Notes: generated by a model not told the origin, from the letters alone. A DNA stretch of 64,000 nucleotides from Guadua angustifolia (GCA_036346375.1 CM070520.1:43233854-43297853); one strand, 5' to 3'; numbered from the stretch's first letter, positions 1 to 10,421 are shown. Translations and numbers: made by a program.

Positions 1-7
1 GAATAAT

Positions 8-1006
8 ATGGAGAAGAGCCTGACCGAACTACAAGGGATGCTCAAGTCTGCTGAGGAGAGCATAAAGAAAAAACCTAATCATGTGATGATGGTTCAGAAA
101 ACCACTGCCTTCAAGAAGCAGAAGGCTAAGGCTGGAAACAAAGGAAAGGGCAAGGGCAAGGATCAAGTTGAGATCGCAAGTCTCAAATCTAAGCTTGAGA
201 AGCTTAAGACTGGCCCTAAACCTGATACTCAGTGCTTCTATTGCAAGAAGTTAGGACATTGGAAACGAAACTGTATGAAGTACCTAGCAAATAAGAAGAA
301 TGGAAGTGTGACTTCCATTTCAGGTATTCATGTTGTAGAAATTAATCTGGCTACTTCTAATCTTACCTCTTCGGTATATGATACCAGATCGGTTGCTCAC
401 ATTTGCAATTCGATGCAGGGGCTGATAAAGAGTAGATACTTGGCAAAAGGAGAAGTGGATCTTCGCGTAGGGAATAAAGCAAGAGTTGTTGGTCTTGCCG
501 TTGGCACCTACCCATTGCATTTGCCTTCAGGATTAGTTTTAGAACTTAATAATTGTTATTTTGTTTCATCTTTGAGTAGAAACATTATTTCATCTTCTTG
601 TTTGGAACATGAAGGCTATGATTTCAGAATAAAGGACTTTGTTTGTTCGATATTTTTGAATGATATGTATTATGGCCGATGCCCCATGGTAGATGGGTTG
701 TACGTGCTTGAACTCGCAGAAAAACCTGTCTACAACATTAATGTGAAAAGGCTTTGGCCCAATGATGTGAATCCTACCTTTTTATGGCATTGTCGCTTAG
801 GCCACATAAATGAGAAGCGCATGAAGAAGCTCCATGCTGATGGACTTCTAACCTCTTTTGATTTTGAATCATTTGAAACATGTGAGTCTTGTTTACTTGG
901 CAAGTTGACAAAAGCTCCTTTCACAGGTTTTGGTGAAAGGGCAAATGAGTTGTTGACCCTAGTACATACGGATGTAGTGCCAGAGGTGGGTTTCAGTACT
1001 TTGTAA
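8..1006 (+). pseudogene. Copia gag C-terminus, protease and integrase zinc finger (broken)
   Basis: A 332-codon reading frame. Residues about 30-55 are Lys/Gly rich, and a CCHC knuckle of form C-X2-C-X4-H-X4-C (CFYCKKLGHWKRNC) lies at about 76-89; such knuckles bind the RNA genome. The pepsin-like protease follows, but its catalytic D-T/S-G triad reads DTR (VYDTRSVAHICN), so the Gly is lost and the protease should be inactive. From about residue 260 comes the integrase HHCC finger (WHCRLGHINEKRMKKLH ... CESCLLGK). The frame ends at a small deletion/frameshift just after the HTDV stretch that carries the first Asp of the integrase DDE triad. The first methionine is not the true start, because gag begins outside the window. 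Confidence 0.9.
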
Positions 1007-1812
1007 TTTTTACCGATGACTTTAGTAGATATGGATATATTTACTTAATGAGGCATAAATCTGAAACATTTGAAAAGTTCAAAGAGTTTCAGAATGAAGT
1101 ACAAAATCAACTTGGCAAATCAATAAAACACTTACGATCAGATCGTGGTGGCGAATACTTGAGCCAAGAGTTTGGTGATCATCTAAAGCAATGTGGAATC
1201 GTTCCGCGACTTACTCCACCAGGAATGCCTCAATGGAATGGCGTGTCCGAACAACGGAACCGAACTTTGTTAGACATGGTTCGGTCAATGATAAGCCAAA
1301 CAGATCTGCCATTGTCCTTCTGGGGGTATGCTCTAGAAACAGCTGTGTTCACTTTAAACAGGGTTTCATCAAAAACCGTTGAGAAAACTTCATATGAGAT
1401 GTGGACTGGGAAACATCCCTCATTGTCATTTTTCAAGATATAGGGTTGTGAGGCTTATGTAAAACGTTTGCAATCAGATAAACTCGCACCTAAATCAGAA
1501 AAATGCTTCTTTGTGGGGTATCCTAAAGAAACAAAAGGATATTACTTTTACAAAAGGGATGAAAACAAAGTGTTTGTTGCTCGAAACGGTGTCTTTCTAG
1601 AGAAAGAGTTTCTTTCAAAAAGAGTTAGTGGGAGTAAGGTGTGACTTGAAGAAATTTGAGAACCATCAGAAAATGTTTCAACTCCCATTGAACCTTCACT
1701 TGATGTACAAGATGTTGTACAACCTATGGAAGAGACACCAGCCCCACGTAGGTCGGGGAGGCCGCGTCATGAACCCATAAGATATAGACATGACATATTA
1801 TTGTTGGATTAG
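1007..1812 (+). pseudogene. Copia integrase core and C-terminus (broken)
   Basis: Continues the same polyprotein in another frame. It shows the integrase core with the second Asp (RSDRGGEY) and the catalytic Glu (NGVSEQRNRTL). A TAG at 1441 replaces the Trp expected in a K-I-W-G-C-E-A-Y run. Beyond it the sequence still reads as integrase C-terminus (KCFFVGYPKETKGYYFY), then two TGA stops near 1642 and 1660 and a Pro-rich linker before the reverse transcriptase. The stops look like point decay of an old copy. Confident as to family, non-functional. Confidence 0.88.
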
Positions 1813-1835
1813 AGCCTACGACTTATAAAGAAGCG

Positions 1836-2561
1836 ATGATGGACCCAAACTCCGAAAAATGGTTTGTAGGCATGAGATCCGAAATTCAGTCCATGCATGA
1901 CAATCAAGTTTGGAACTTGGTTGATCCTCCTTATGGTGTAAAAACCATAGAATGCAAATGGATTTTCAAGAAGAAAATAGACATGGATAGAAATGTTCAG
2001 ATATATAAGGCACGGTTGGTGGCAAAGGGTTTCAAACAAGTTCAAGGAGTTGACTATGATGAAACTTTCTCACTGGTAGCCACGCTTAACTCTGTCCGGA
2101 TCATTTTAGCTATTGCTGCATATTTCGATTATAAAATATGGCAGATGGACGTCAAAACAGCTTTCCTTAATGGGAATCTATCTGAGGATGTATACATGAT
2201 ACAACCTGAAGGTTTTGTTGTTCCTGAATATGCTAATAAGGTATGCAAGCTTCAAAGATCCATTTATGGATTGAAGCAAGCATCTCGGAGTTGGAACATT
2301 CGTTTTGATGAAGTAGTCAAAGGATTTGACTTCATAAAAAATGAAGAAGAGCCTTGTGTTTACAAAAAGGCTAGTAGGAGTGCACTTGTATTTCTGATCT
2401 TATATGTGGATGACATATTATTGATCGGGAATGATATTCCTATGTTTGAAGACGTTAAGACTTCGTTGAAAAAGAGTTTCTTAATGAAGGACTTGGGAGA
2501 AGTGTGTTATATCTTGGACATAAAGATCTATAGGGATAGGTCAAAAAGGTTGATTGGATAA
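1836..2561 (+). pseudogene. Copia reverse transcriptase (truncated frame)
   Basis: A 241-codon frame covering most of the reverse transcriptase (RVT_2 type). Visible motifs are the KWIFKKK and KARLVAKGF palm entry, MDVKTAFLNG with one catalytic Asp, the IYGLKQASRSWN block, and the active-site LYVDDILLIG, all unaltered. The frame closes at two closely spaced stops near 2559-2566, then resumes at 2589 in the connection/RNase H part. The true polyprotein has no separate start here; the first Met is internal. Confidence 0.92.
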
Positions 2562-2566
2562 AGCTA

Positions 2567-3332
2567 GGAAACGTATATTGATAAGGTATTGAAGATGTTC
2601 AATATGCATGAATCTAAGAGAGGATTCATGCCAATATCACATGGCATAAGTCTAACCAAGAATCAGTGTCCTTCGACAACTGATGAGCGAGACAGGATGA
2701 GAAAGATACCATATGCTACGGCTATTGGGTCTATTATGTATGCCGTGATCTGTACGCACCCAGATATCTCATATGCTATAAGTGTCATGAACAGATACCA
2801 AGCGGATCCTGGTAATGGTCATTGGACAGCCGTAAAAAACATCCTGAAGTATTTGAGAAGAACTAAGAATATGTTCCTAGTTTTTGGAGGTGAGGAAGAA
2901 CTGGTTGTAAAGGGTTACATCGACACAAGCTTCCAAACTAACAAAGATGATTTCTGATCGCAATTCGGGTTCGTATTTACACTAAATGGAGGAGCGGTAA
3001 ACTGGAAGACTTCCAAACAAAACATGGTGGTCGACTCTACAATAGAAGCAGAGTACATTGCGGCTTCAGAGGCTGCAAAGGAAGCTGTGTGGATAAAGAA
3101 GTTCATCTCAGAGCTTGGTGTGGTCGCTAGTGCCTCTAATCCAATGGACCTCTATTGTGATAATAGTGGTGCCATTGCACAAGCGAAAGAGCCTAGATCG
3201 CATCAGAAATCCAAACACATACTCCGACGCTTTCACCTTATTCGCGAGATTGTGAATAGATGTGACATGAAGATATGCAAAGTACATACGGAAGCTAATG
3301 TGGCTGATCTGTTGACGAAGCCTCTTCCATAG
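2567..3332 (+). pseudogene. Copia RNase H domain (broken in two frames)
   Basis: 2589-2957 reads as the region between reverse transcriptase and RNase H (YATAIGSIMYAVICTHPDISYA, a well conserved copia block). A TGA at 2957 and a frame change separate it from 3024-3332, which holds the RNase H end: DSTIEAEYIAASEAAKEAVW with the catalytic Glu region, YCDNSGAIAQAKEP with a catalytic Asp, and HTEANVADLLTKPLP, the usual polyprotein terminus. The stop is about 75 bp before the LTR, normal for copia elements. Confidence 0.9.
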
Positions 3333-3394
3333 CCTAAGCATGAGGCGCACACAAGGTCTACTGGTATTAGATGCTTAATTGACTGACTCAAGTG

Positions 3395-3406
3395 CAAGTG
3401 GGAGAT
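3395..3406 (+). other. Polypurine tract of copia element
   Basis: A purine run (aagtgggagat) lies immediately before the TGTTAG start of the 3' LTR. It is the expected plus-strand primer position. Confidence 0.75.
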
Positions 3407-4787
3407 TGTTAGTGTTATGCTTTTGAGGCAGTAATATAGATTATTGTAACATGACTATGTTTGTGAATAAGAATATGATTATTGGTCCAATAAATGTATA
3501 TCATTATATTGATCAGCAAGTATGTGACTTGCTTATGAAACTCTCTACTTATTGATATAATTCTGTAAGTATCTCTGATCGAGTATCATCGTATAGGACA
3601 ACGATGAATAGATCAGCACACGTATTGATCGATGATCATGTTTCATAGATCATGGGATATGGAGATATCATCAATACATTGTGAACTCATGATGAAGAAC
3701 ATGGGTTAGATAGACCCGCAATGGGACACTACGAGAACGTTACATTCTTATGTGTTATCAGTGTATCTCATACATAGTGGATGTATGATTCTTATACCTG
3801 AGATTGTCACATTCCCTACATGTGTAATAGTTTATCTTAGGGCCACCAAACGCTATTTCCTAATCGGATAGTTATAAAGGTAGCTTTCATGTTTGCTATG
3901 AAACATGCAGAGGGAAGTGGGCAGTCAAGATGGAATTTGCCACTCCAGTGTAACGGAGATATGTGTCTAGTCCACTCGTGTGATATGATTAAGGAAGTGC
4001 ATGGCCATGCCGTCATTGAGAAGTCAATCATAACTTATTAATATATCACGGATACGAGAGATGGATTGAATTGTCAAAGGATGACAAACCTCTCGCCTTG
4101 AGTTCGATCTTCGTATAGTTTGGCAAAGGGATTATTACATGAGTACTTTTGAAAGGTTCTATCCGATTTGATCATATGCGCTTGGGAGTTGGCATGCTCT
4201 GCAAGGAATCGCTACCAGCTATTGGATTGGAAAAGGGTTTTCCGAATCTATGTCCAAATGTACATGAACCTATAGGGTCACACACTTAACGGGCTGGGAT
4301 GCATTAATTCGGATTAGATCCGTAATTAATGGACCTCGTGGGCTTAACGCGCTGATGGACCCTGCATTAGGTTTTCGTCACGTGGCTATATAAGGACAGG
4401 AGGAGGGTGAGCGTGACAGATGTTGTTCACGTCTAGAACCCTAGCCTTCACCTCTCATTGCCCCTGCTGAGCGACACGATGTTTGCACGCCGACGCACAG
4501 CGTTCCATCCCGGGACGTGTGGACTGCTGTGGTGACGCTGCTGCTACTGCGGCGTGGTGAGGACGATCCGCAGCGAGGATGATCCGCGTGAGGACGATCC
4601 AAAGCGAGGACGATCCGCAGGGAGGACGATCTGCTTGAGGACGATCCACTACACCAACGCGTGAAGGATTCCACAACTGCGCGCTTAGTGGTAATCCAAT
4701 CTATGATCCCCTTCTTGCGAGTAGATTTTCTGGTTATGCGGTAGAAAGTTTAATTTGTGCTAGCGTAGCATACCGCATTCCCCGACA
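3407..4787 (+). repeat. 3' LTR of copia element (1381 bp)
   Basis: Begins TGTTAG right after the polypurine tract and ends CCGACA at 4787. A TATA box (ctatataagg) near 4386 gives a probable promoter, with transcription starting about 30 bp later. The end is inferred: another TCCCCGACA occurs at 4861-4869, but the reading frame starting at 4788 favours 4787. A GATCC-type minisatellite lies in its 3' half. The 5' LTR is not in the window, so no LTR-LTR dating is possible. Confidence 0.75.
4556..4650 (+). repeat. Minisatellite in copia LTR, GAGGACGATCC units
   Basis: About six degenerate units of roughly 15-18 bp, each containing GAGGA(C/T)GATC(C/T), lie downstream of the LTR TATA box in the transcribed part. 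The minus-strand open frames over it are compositional. Confidence 0.8.
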
Positions 4788-4940
4788 GATCGTCCAGGGG
4801 GAAGTATGGTCGGCCGAAAACCGGCTGCTGGGGCTGATGGCCTTTATGAAAATTATCCAATCCCCGACAACTTCCATTTGCGATCTGTTATTGCTATTGT
4901 GAACGAAAACTCACCCTATGCAAAATGGAAAACTCGGTAG
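4788..4940 (+). pseudogene. Possible terminal exon of an unrecognised host gene
   Basis: Directly after the LTR end, an AG at 4787-4788 could serve as splice acceptor for an open frame that runs from the CGT at 4791 to a TAG at 4938-4940. The predicted peptide contains GADGLYENYPIPDNF and ends in SPYAKWKTR, which looks like real protein rather than random translation. About 350 bp of T-rich, 3'UTR-like sequence follows. I do not recognise the family. If correct, the copia element sits in the last intron of this gene, or the exon was displaced with it. The evidence is only codon character and the acceptor-like site. Confidence 0.35.
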
Positions 4941-5879
4941 GATAGCCATCTTACTTTGACATAGCTTTGCAGTCTACATAACTTTTGTTTAAAAGTCTTG
5001 TGGAGTACTTGTTGAACATATTTAGATGATGTAGAAGAAGACCTGATGTACGTTTATTTCTATGTCAGTGGTTTTGGTGACAATGATGCTAAATGCTATG
5101 TTTAACCCCAACTAGTTGCCTATGGTCAAGCTGAGACAAGCTCGCTGGTTTCGGTGTGTTTTGTTGCCTCTTTACCCTTGCTTCTGTTGTCAACTTTGTC
5201 TTGTGAATATTTGGCATGTCGGCCCTTTCAGTGTAAAATACTGTCTTGTAGACTTACTTTCCGTTGTTAATTATACATGACACTCTGATATTTGTTCCTT
5301 GAGTATGGATGTGATATGTTAATGTCGGATGTATGTGCTAGCAATTGATTGTGGAACTAGCACGGTACACACATAGGGTCAGAATCAAATTATGGGTCCC
5401 AACAATGTACCGGTAACCGGATCATGCCATGTTGTTACTGACATTGTACCGTACATTGTGCATAGTCGCTGGTCGGCCTATGAGACACACCGCGTGCCTC
5501 ACCATGGTGAGGACACCAGAACACTGTTGAGATAGCACTGAGGCGTGGTTTATTGGAGTCCGTCTCCATTGCGCCATGAGCAGCAAGAGATAGGGAATGT
5601 TGAAATACAAAAATTCATACCAATGAAAATCTAGCAAATATGCTTACGAAAACCTTACTGACTTCCACAATTTAGAAGCATGTGAGGTGTAGGTATAAAA
5701 AGACTTGTAAGTCTTCCGAAGGTGATATTTTAACATCATATGTGATCATCTTTGGGATGATATATTGTACTCTTTTTTCCTTAATTGAGCTTTGTCCCAT
5801 TAGATTTTCTCAATTGAAATTTTTTATTGAGGTAGCATGTGCAATGGCATAAAACACATGAGCTATGTAATCTCTTCTT
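4941..5879. other. Intergenic / possible 3'UTR and unassigned sequence
   Basis: 4941 to about 5310 is T-rich and follows the putative last exon, consistent with a 3' untranslated region. From about 5318 to 5880 I see no coding signal and no clear repeat ends. The short open frame on the minus strand at 5422-5637 has no recognisable content. Confidence 0.4.
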
Positions 5880-6244
5880 CTCTGTTTTTACGAAATGGGT
5901 TTTGGGAATAAGTTTTTAACGAGACATGAGTAGGACATTGAAAAGTTTCTATAGGAGAGTATTGTGGAATATTATATTACACGTATGTGTGGATACTTTC
6001 CTAAACGAACTATTGTGAGGTTCTTAATTAGGATTGAGTCCGAGCAGATTAATTTAGGACCAACCTTCCTTCTCCTGCAAGAAGGTTCACTTCTCTTGTA
6101 TATAAGTGGGAGCATAGAGACACAATGTACACACTAGAAAATATCAATAAAGAAGAGAGGGTTATAGATCTACATCTTATGTATCTATTTTGATCTCGTG
6201 TTTATACAATCTTGACTGATCAAGGACGATATTGATACATAACA
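5880..6244 (+). repeat. LTR-like fragment with promoter and poly(A) signals
   Basis: Contains a TATA box (tgtatataagtggg, about 6097-6110), an AATAAA-like signal near 6147, and a terminal TTGATACATAACA at about 6244, the order expected of an LTR. Parts of it recur right of the neighbouring foldback: TATTGATACATAACA at about 6944-6958 and CACACTA(g)AAAATATCAA at about 6961-6978. So the foldback seems to sit inside duplicated or rearranged pieces of the same LTR. The left end was not found. Confidence 0.45.
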
Positions 6245-6289
6245 TTACTTTCATCTTTTTGACATCTGCACTGATATTGATACAGAGTT

Positions 6290-6942
6290 TTTTTTTTAAA
6301 TAATATTTTTTTAAATAATTACGATATTAATGCATAGACTAAAAAAATTGCAAGAATAATATACAGTCGCCAAACGGTTTGGTGAATTAGCTATTTTCGC
6401 CAAATGGTTCGCAAAAATACTATTTTCGCTAAACGGTTTAGCGAAAATACTATTTCGCCAAATCATTTGACGATTATACGTTAATCTGTGATTATTACGA
6501 TTTGAACCGAATGATAAGAGTTTTACTATTTTCGCCACCATTTGGCTAAAACAAGAACGCTTATCTTTACTCGAACTCGATTTAGGTGATCTTAGACTCT
6601 ATGTGAAGCTTATCAAGAGGCAGCTTCACATAGAGTCTAAGATCACCTAAATCGGAGTTCGGTAAAAAGTTATTTTCGCCACACCATTTGGCGAAAATAG
6701 TAAAACACTGTCAGTTCAGTTCAAATCGCGTAATAATTATGGATTAACATATAATCGTCAAAAGATTTGGCGAAAATAGTAACCGTTTGGCGAAAATAGA
6801 TAATTCGCCAAACCGTCTGGCGAATATAGCTAATTCGCCAAACCGTTTGGCAACGGTATATTATTCTTGCAATTTTTTTAGTCCACGCATTAATGTCGCA
6901 ATTATTTTTTAAAAATATATTATTTTTTTCAAAAAAAATTCT
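6290..6942. repeat. 650-bp foldback element with GCCAAACGG palindromic units
   Basis: The two arms (about 6290-6610 and 6622-6942) are reverse complements over nearly their whole length, with an 11-nt loop at 6611-6621. The innermost 33 bp are perfectly paired (AGCTTCACATAGAGTCTAAG and onward at 6622). The arms carry many copies of a unit of the type TTTGGCGAAAATAG / CGCCAAACGGTTTGGCGA, itself palindromic. No transposase and no unambiguous target duplication were found. This is a MITE/foldback-type element, or a hairpin-RNA locus if transcribed. Confidence 0.85.
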
Positions 6943-7189
6943 ATTGATACATAACAACGTACACACTAAAAATATCAAAATAGAGAAAGAAGTGAAGCAC
7001 ACGAATGTTGCAGGCCGGTTCCGGCCTGTGGGGCTTCACGGCCTACTGCGCTGCGTCTACAGCGGACCGTATACTGTTCCTCTCAGATTGACGCGTATGA
7101 TGTACATGCATTTAATGGCAGCGTTTTAAAATTAATCTCATTAAGTATCTAGTTTCAGTTATTGGAATTAAAAAATTTATCAACAGTGT
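6943..7189. other. Short unassigned interval
   Basis: Begins with an LTR-like piece that matches sequence at 6126-6160, followed by about 150 bp without recognisable content. The 78-codon frame at 6893-7129 has no family features. Confidence 0.35.
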
Positions 7190-7350
7190 GTCTCAGTGAA
7201 AAGCGTGTATTTACGCTTGTGAGACTGTGGATTTATATTTCAGACCTTCACAATGATAGGCGTGTGCTAGGGACGTACTCGTGTATGCATCAACTGTAAC
7301 TGTAGTGGTGTGTACACGTACGTGTCCATCTTTCTAATCTAAATATATAG
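7190..7350 (+). mobile_element. Degenerate 5'-truncated SINE copy
   Basis: The segment resembles the body of the SINE at 7491-7746: AGTG-AAGCG-GT, then TTGTGAG-CTGTG, ATTTCAGA, a GTGT/ACGT-rich stretch and a CTTTCTAATCTAAA end. It lacks the tRNA-like head, and no target duplication is evident. Assigned by comparison with the neighbour only. Confidence 0.45.
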
Positions 7351-7490
7351 CGAAAGAAAATATTCTATCTCTAACCGAAAGAGCTACATCTAACACGAAA
7401 GAATCAAGTTCATTGTTCGTGTGACACGATAAGTAGTACGTATTACAAACTCGAAACATAAATTTTCCTTTAGTTAATTACCACATTTCA

Positions 7491-7746
7491 GGATGGCCTA
7501 GTGGTCTAGTGGTAGGAGCAAATGCGTTCGTCTCTGCTACGCAGTTTGGATCCCTAGGATTGACACGGTAAGTCGTATTTATTTAGTATGAACACATGCA
7601 TTTAGTGGGAAGCGCGTGTCCGCCCTTTGTGAGGCTGTGAAGTATTTACAGAAATTTCTAACATGTGTAGTAAACATGCACGCATGTATGCGCGCCTGTG
7701 TAGCGTGAGTGAAGTGCGCACCCTCCTTGTAATCTCTAAAAGAAAA
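7491..7746 (+). mobile_element. tRNA-derived SINE (256 bp) with target duplication
   Basis: The head (GGATGGCCTAGTGGTCTAGTGG ... GTTTGGATCCC) resembles RNA polymerase III A and B boxes of a tRNA gene, and the 3' end is CTAAAAGAAA-type. It is flanked by direct repeats AATTACCACATTTCA (7476-7490) and AATTACCATATTTCA (7747-7761), 15 bp with one mismatch, typical of LINE-mediated insertion. It is not a functional tRNA gene: no proper cloverleaf end is present. The family name was not determined. Confidence 0.78.
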
Positions 7747-7761
7747 AATTACCATATTTCA

Positions 7762-8612
7762 AAAAGTTACGGAGAACATGAAAGTATCCAATTAATTGTG
7801 CAAATCACACAATATGTTGCACATTTTGATAAGTCAAAACCTTAATTTATAAAATTTGAATTTATAAGCAATTATATATAATGGTTATAATTCTAGGGAA
7901 TTGTTAAATAGCACTCGGGTGTTTTTTTTAGTTTGTGAGCACTCAATATTTTTATCTATTAGATATTACTTTGTGATTCATGTTGTGCTTCCTCATTTTG
8001 ACTGTCAATATCTAACTTTGTGATCCACATTTTTGCTTGTTGTGTTCCTTATAGTTTGTTTTGTTCTTTTTTTTTACAAATTGTCACATTATTTTTTACA
8101 TAATTTAATTTGTGTAAAACTAGTATATAATTGATATAAAAAAGGCCATGCAGAAATGAATAATGTTTTTATTTTACAAATTGTCACACCATTTTTACAT
8201 AATTTAATTTGTGTTAAACTAGTATATCATTGATGTAAAAAGGCCATGCATAAAAGAATAATGTTACTCATCCAACACCTAAAAAGTTGATTACTCCTTG
8301 ATAAAATAGTACCCAAATAGGAGAAGAGGAGGCAAATTGATTTCATCCATTTGACATAGATCTGAAGGCTCAGAATTTAAGTGCTATTTAGAAAAAATAA
8401 ACACTCAGTTTCTCCAAAGATACCCCCGTAATTCTATTATAATTGGGATCCATCAAAATTAATGGCCAAATGTTTTTATTTTTTTAGAATTTCTAGATAT
8501 TTTTTTTACCAACTCTAAAGTGCATGTCATCGATATTTAGTAAATAACCGATAGATAGATTCCTCTAGAATAAGCCATTTCGTAGAAATTTCATATGGAT
8601 CCTAGAAGTTCA
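7762..8612. other. AT-rich interval, possible MITE
   Basis: No gene. AAATAGCACT near 7908 and its reverse complement AGTGCTATTT near 8381 are separated by about 480 bp and may be remnant terminal inverted repeats of a MITE. A 100-bp-period tandem duplication lies between them. The rest is A/T-rich and unassigned. Confidence 0.4.
8075..8264. repeat. Tandem duplication, period 100 bp
   Basis: 8075-8166 and 8175-8264 are near-identical: both start TACAAATTGTCACA, contain ACATAATTTAATTTGTGT and AAAGGCCATGCA, and end GAATAATG. Differences are a few substitutions and small indels. Confidence 0.9.
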
Positions 8613-8649
8613 CACTACACCATGACACAATATTACCGCCGATGTCCGC

Positions 8650-8860
8650 TTGAAATAATCAATGATCACCAACAAACTATCTGTTCAAGAAGTTACGCAA
8701 CAGACTATCTGTCGGTAATATTTCTTTCAGAGTCAGATTGTCTGTCGGCAATTATACATGTATTAAGGACTGACTATGTGTCGGTAAATCTCATATTTCG
8801 GATCAAACAGTCCGTCGGTAAAAATATCGTAACTAACTATGTGTCGGCAAATGTCTAGGA
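8650..8860 (+). repeat. Left subterminal repeats of the CACTA element
   Basis: Five or so degenerate copies of a unit CTATCTGTCGGTAA (variants TATGTGTCGG, AGTCCGTCGG) spaced 30-60 bp apart. In CACTA elements such motifs bind the TNPA-type protein. Confidence 0.85.
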
Positions 8861-8869
8861 GGGAAAAAA

Positions 8870-9760
8870 ATTAATGGGCGGCAAGATTCGGCGGGAGAGC
8901 AAAAAGAGTGCTAGGTTTTCGCTGTACATCAGACGCGGCTCCTTCGCCAAAATCGATCCCCAAAATCCCAGCGCCAGCTCCCACGCGCCAAAATCCCCAA
9001 ATTCCCCCCGTCGCCGCCCCCACGCACGCCTTCCCCCGGCCCGTCGCCGCCCCCACGCGCGCCTCCCGCCCCTGCCACCGCCCTAGCTACGCGTCTCCGC
9101 CTCGACGCCTTTCCACTGCCGTCGCCGCCGCCCTTTCCGCGCCGTCCCAACGCCGCCGCCCGTCCCCGCGCCGTCGCCCGCCCGCGCGCCGTCCCCACGC
9201 CGCCGCCAGTCGCCGCCCGTCCCCGCGCCGTCCCCACGCCGCCGCCAGTCGCCGCCCGTCCCCGCGCCGTCCCCACGCCGTCCCGCGCCGCGCCGCCTCG
9301 CCGCCGCCGCATGTCCCCGAGCCGCGCCGCCGCCGATGCCCCATTTTTCAAACCAGACTACAATCAAACCGTAAATCCCTAATCGAGTTGCTGAGCTGCG
9401 GGTGAGGAGCTGCGGCGGGCGAAGCGGGCGGCGGGCGACGGCCGGCGGGACGCGGGAGGCGAGGCCCGGGCGTCGGGCGGCGGGAGGCGGATCCGGGACC
9501 GGGAAGTGAGGGTGGGCGGCGGCCGGCTGGAGGCGAGGCCCGAGCGTTGGGCCTGGGGCCTCGGGTGGCGGCGGGCGGCCGACGGAGGCGCGGGCCGCGC
9601 GATCCGGTCGTCGGCGGCGGGAGACGTCGCGGGCGGCTGGACCACAGGCGCAGGAAGCGACGCGGGTGGGGGCGGTGGCCGTGTTCGGCGCGAGGCTGCT
9701 GACGCCGGACTCCGGTGGAGGAGACGCTGACTCGCTGAGGAGCAACACCGACCGGGGACT
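8870..9760. pseudogene. GC-rich captured 5'-exon-like segment with 39-bp minisatellite
   Basis: Strong GC rise relative to both sides. The plus-strand frame from 8874 starts MGGKIRRESKKSARF and then turns into Pro/Arg/Ala-rich low-complexity sequence, resembling a grass 5'UTR/first exon. At about 9187-9290 a 39-bp unit (CCGTCCCCACGCCGCCGCC ...) is repeated more than twice. The long open frames on both strands are due to base composition: none has a recognisable domain. The donor gene or genes are unknown; the segment is probably captured host sequence. Confidence 0.5.
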
Positions 9761-9764
9761 GCAT

Positions 9765-10047
9765 CTACTTCCTCACCACGCCCTCAGGCCCTCACCTGCA
9801 AGAAAGTAGTAAAATTCATAGCAACCATTTGTTTCATTGTTTGCAAGTCTACCAGTGAACTTTCAGCACTAACAATCTAACATCTATTGATCTATATTAG
9901 AGTAGCCTGACAAATACATATTGATAAGTGTTTCCTCCATCCTGTAGAAAAAGGCAAGCACAAAGTATCAGAAGATCTGCACAAAAATGTTCATGAAATA
10001 AACGTTACAAGCATATGGCAAACGTTCTGGAGTACGATATGTTACAG
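9765..10047. other. Intron-like stretch preceding the PIG-A exon
   Basis: A/T-rich non-coding sequence between the GC-rich block and the splice acceptor TTACAG at 10042-10047. It is probably captured intron of the PIG-A donor gene. Confidence 0.4.
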
Positions 10048-10421
10048 GCGGCTTGAAGGTTTATTATGTGCCATGGAGGCCATTCCTGATGCAGAATACA
10101 TTGCCTACATTATTCTTGACATTTCCAATTATAAGGACCATTCTTATTCGTGAGAAGATTTCTGTCGTGCATGGACATCAGGCTTTTTCAACACTGTGCC
10201 ATGAAGCATTGATGCATGCTAGGACAATGGGGTACAAAGTTGTCTTCACAGATCACTCGCTTTATGGTTTTGCTGACGTTGGAAGCATTCACATGAATAA
10301 GGTGCTGCAGTTTACTCTTGCAGATATTGATCAGGCCATATGTGTGTCTCACACAAGCAAAGAGAATACTGTCTTGAGGTCAGGGATATCTCCAGAGAAG
10401 GTTTTCATGGTTCCTAATGCA
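10048..10421 (+). pseudogene. PIG-A gene exon fragment (GPI anchor GlcNAc transferase)
   Basis: The frame reads as the N-terminal half of the glycosyltransferase core of PIG-A, the catalytic subunit of the ER complex that moves GlcNAc from UDP-GlcNAc to phosphatidylinositol in the first step of GPI-anchor synthesis. Diagnostic stretches are KVYYVPWRPFLMQNTLPT, HGHQAFSTLCHEALMHAR, TDHSLYGFADVGSIHMNK and FMVPNAV. A splice acceptor precedes the exon, and a GTGGGT donor follows AATGCA at 10421, after which the frame runs into intron until a stop at 10628. No catalytic C-terminal half and no membrane anchor are present, so it cannot encode a working enzyme. It lies inside the CACTA element in sense with the other fragments. 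It is strikingly free of stops and frameshifts, suggesting recent capture or constraint. Confidence 0.93.

Larger units (their letters stand above)
1..4787 (+). mobile_element. Ty1/copia LTR retrotransposon, 5' part outside window
   Basis: Gag zinc knuckle, protease, integrase, reverse transcriptase and RNase H follow one another on the plus strand in the order PR-IN-RT-RH that defines Ty1/copia, and end in a polypurine tract and a 1.38-kb 3' LTR. The 5' LTR and most of gag lie before base 1, so the target duplication cannot be checked. Several frameshifts and in-frame stops make the element non-autonomous. It sits in the same orientation as the possible host exon that follows at 4788. Confidence 0.93.

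Noticed and set aside
7491..7562. A functional tRNA gene
   Set aside because: A- and B-box-like segments are present but no cloverleaf ends; a 15-bp target duplication and SINE-type tail show a retroposed element.
9083..9764. Long minus-strand open frames (up to 221 codons) in the GC-rich block
   Set aside because: Overlapping open frames on all sides, Arg/Pro/Ala-only composition and a 39-bp minisatellite show they come from base composition, not from a gene.
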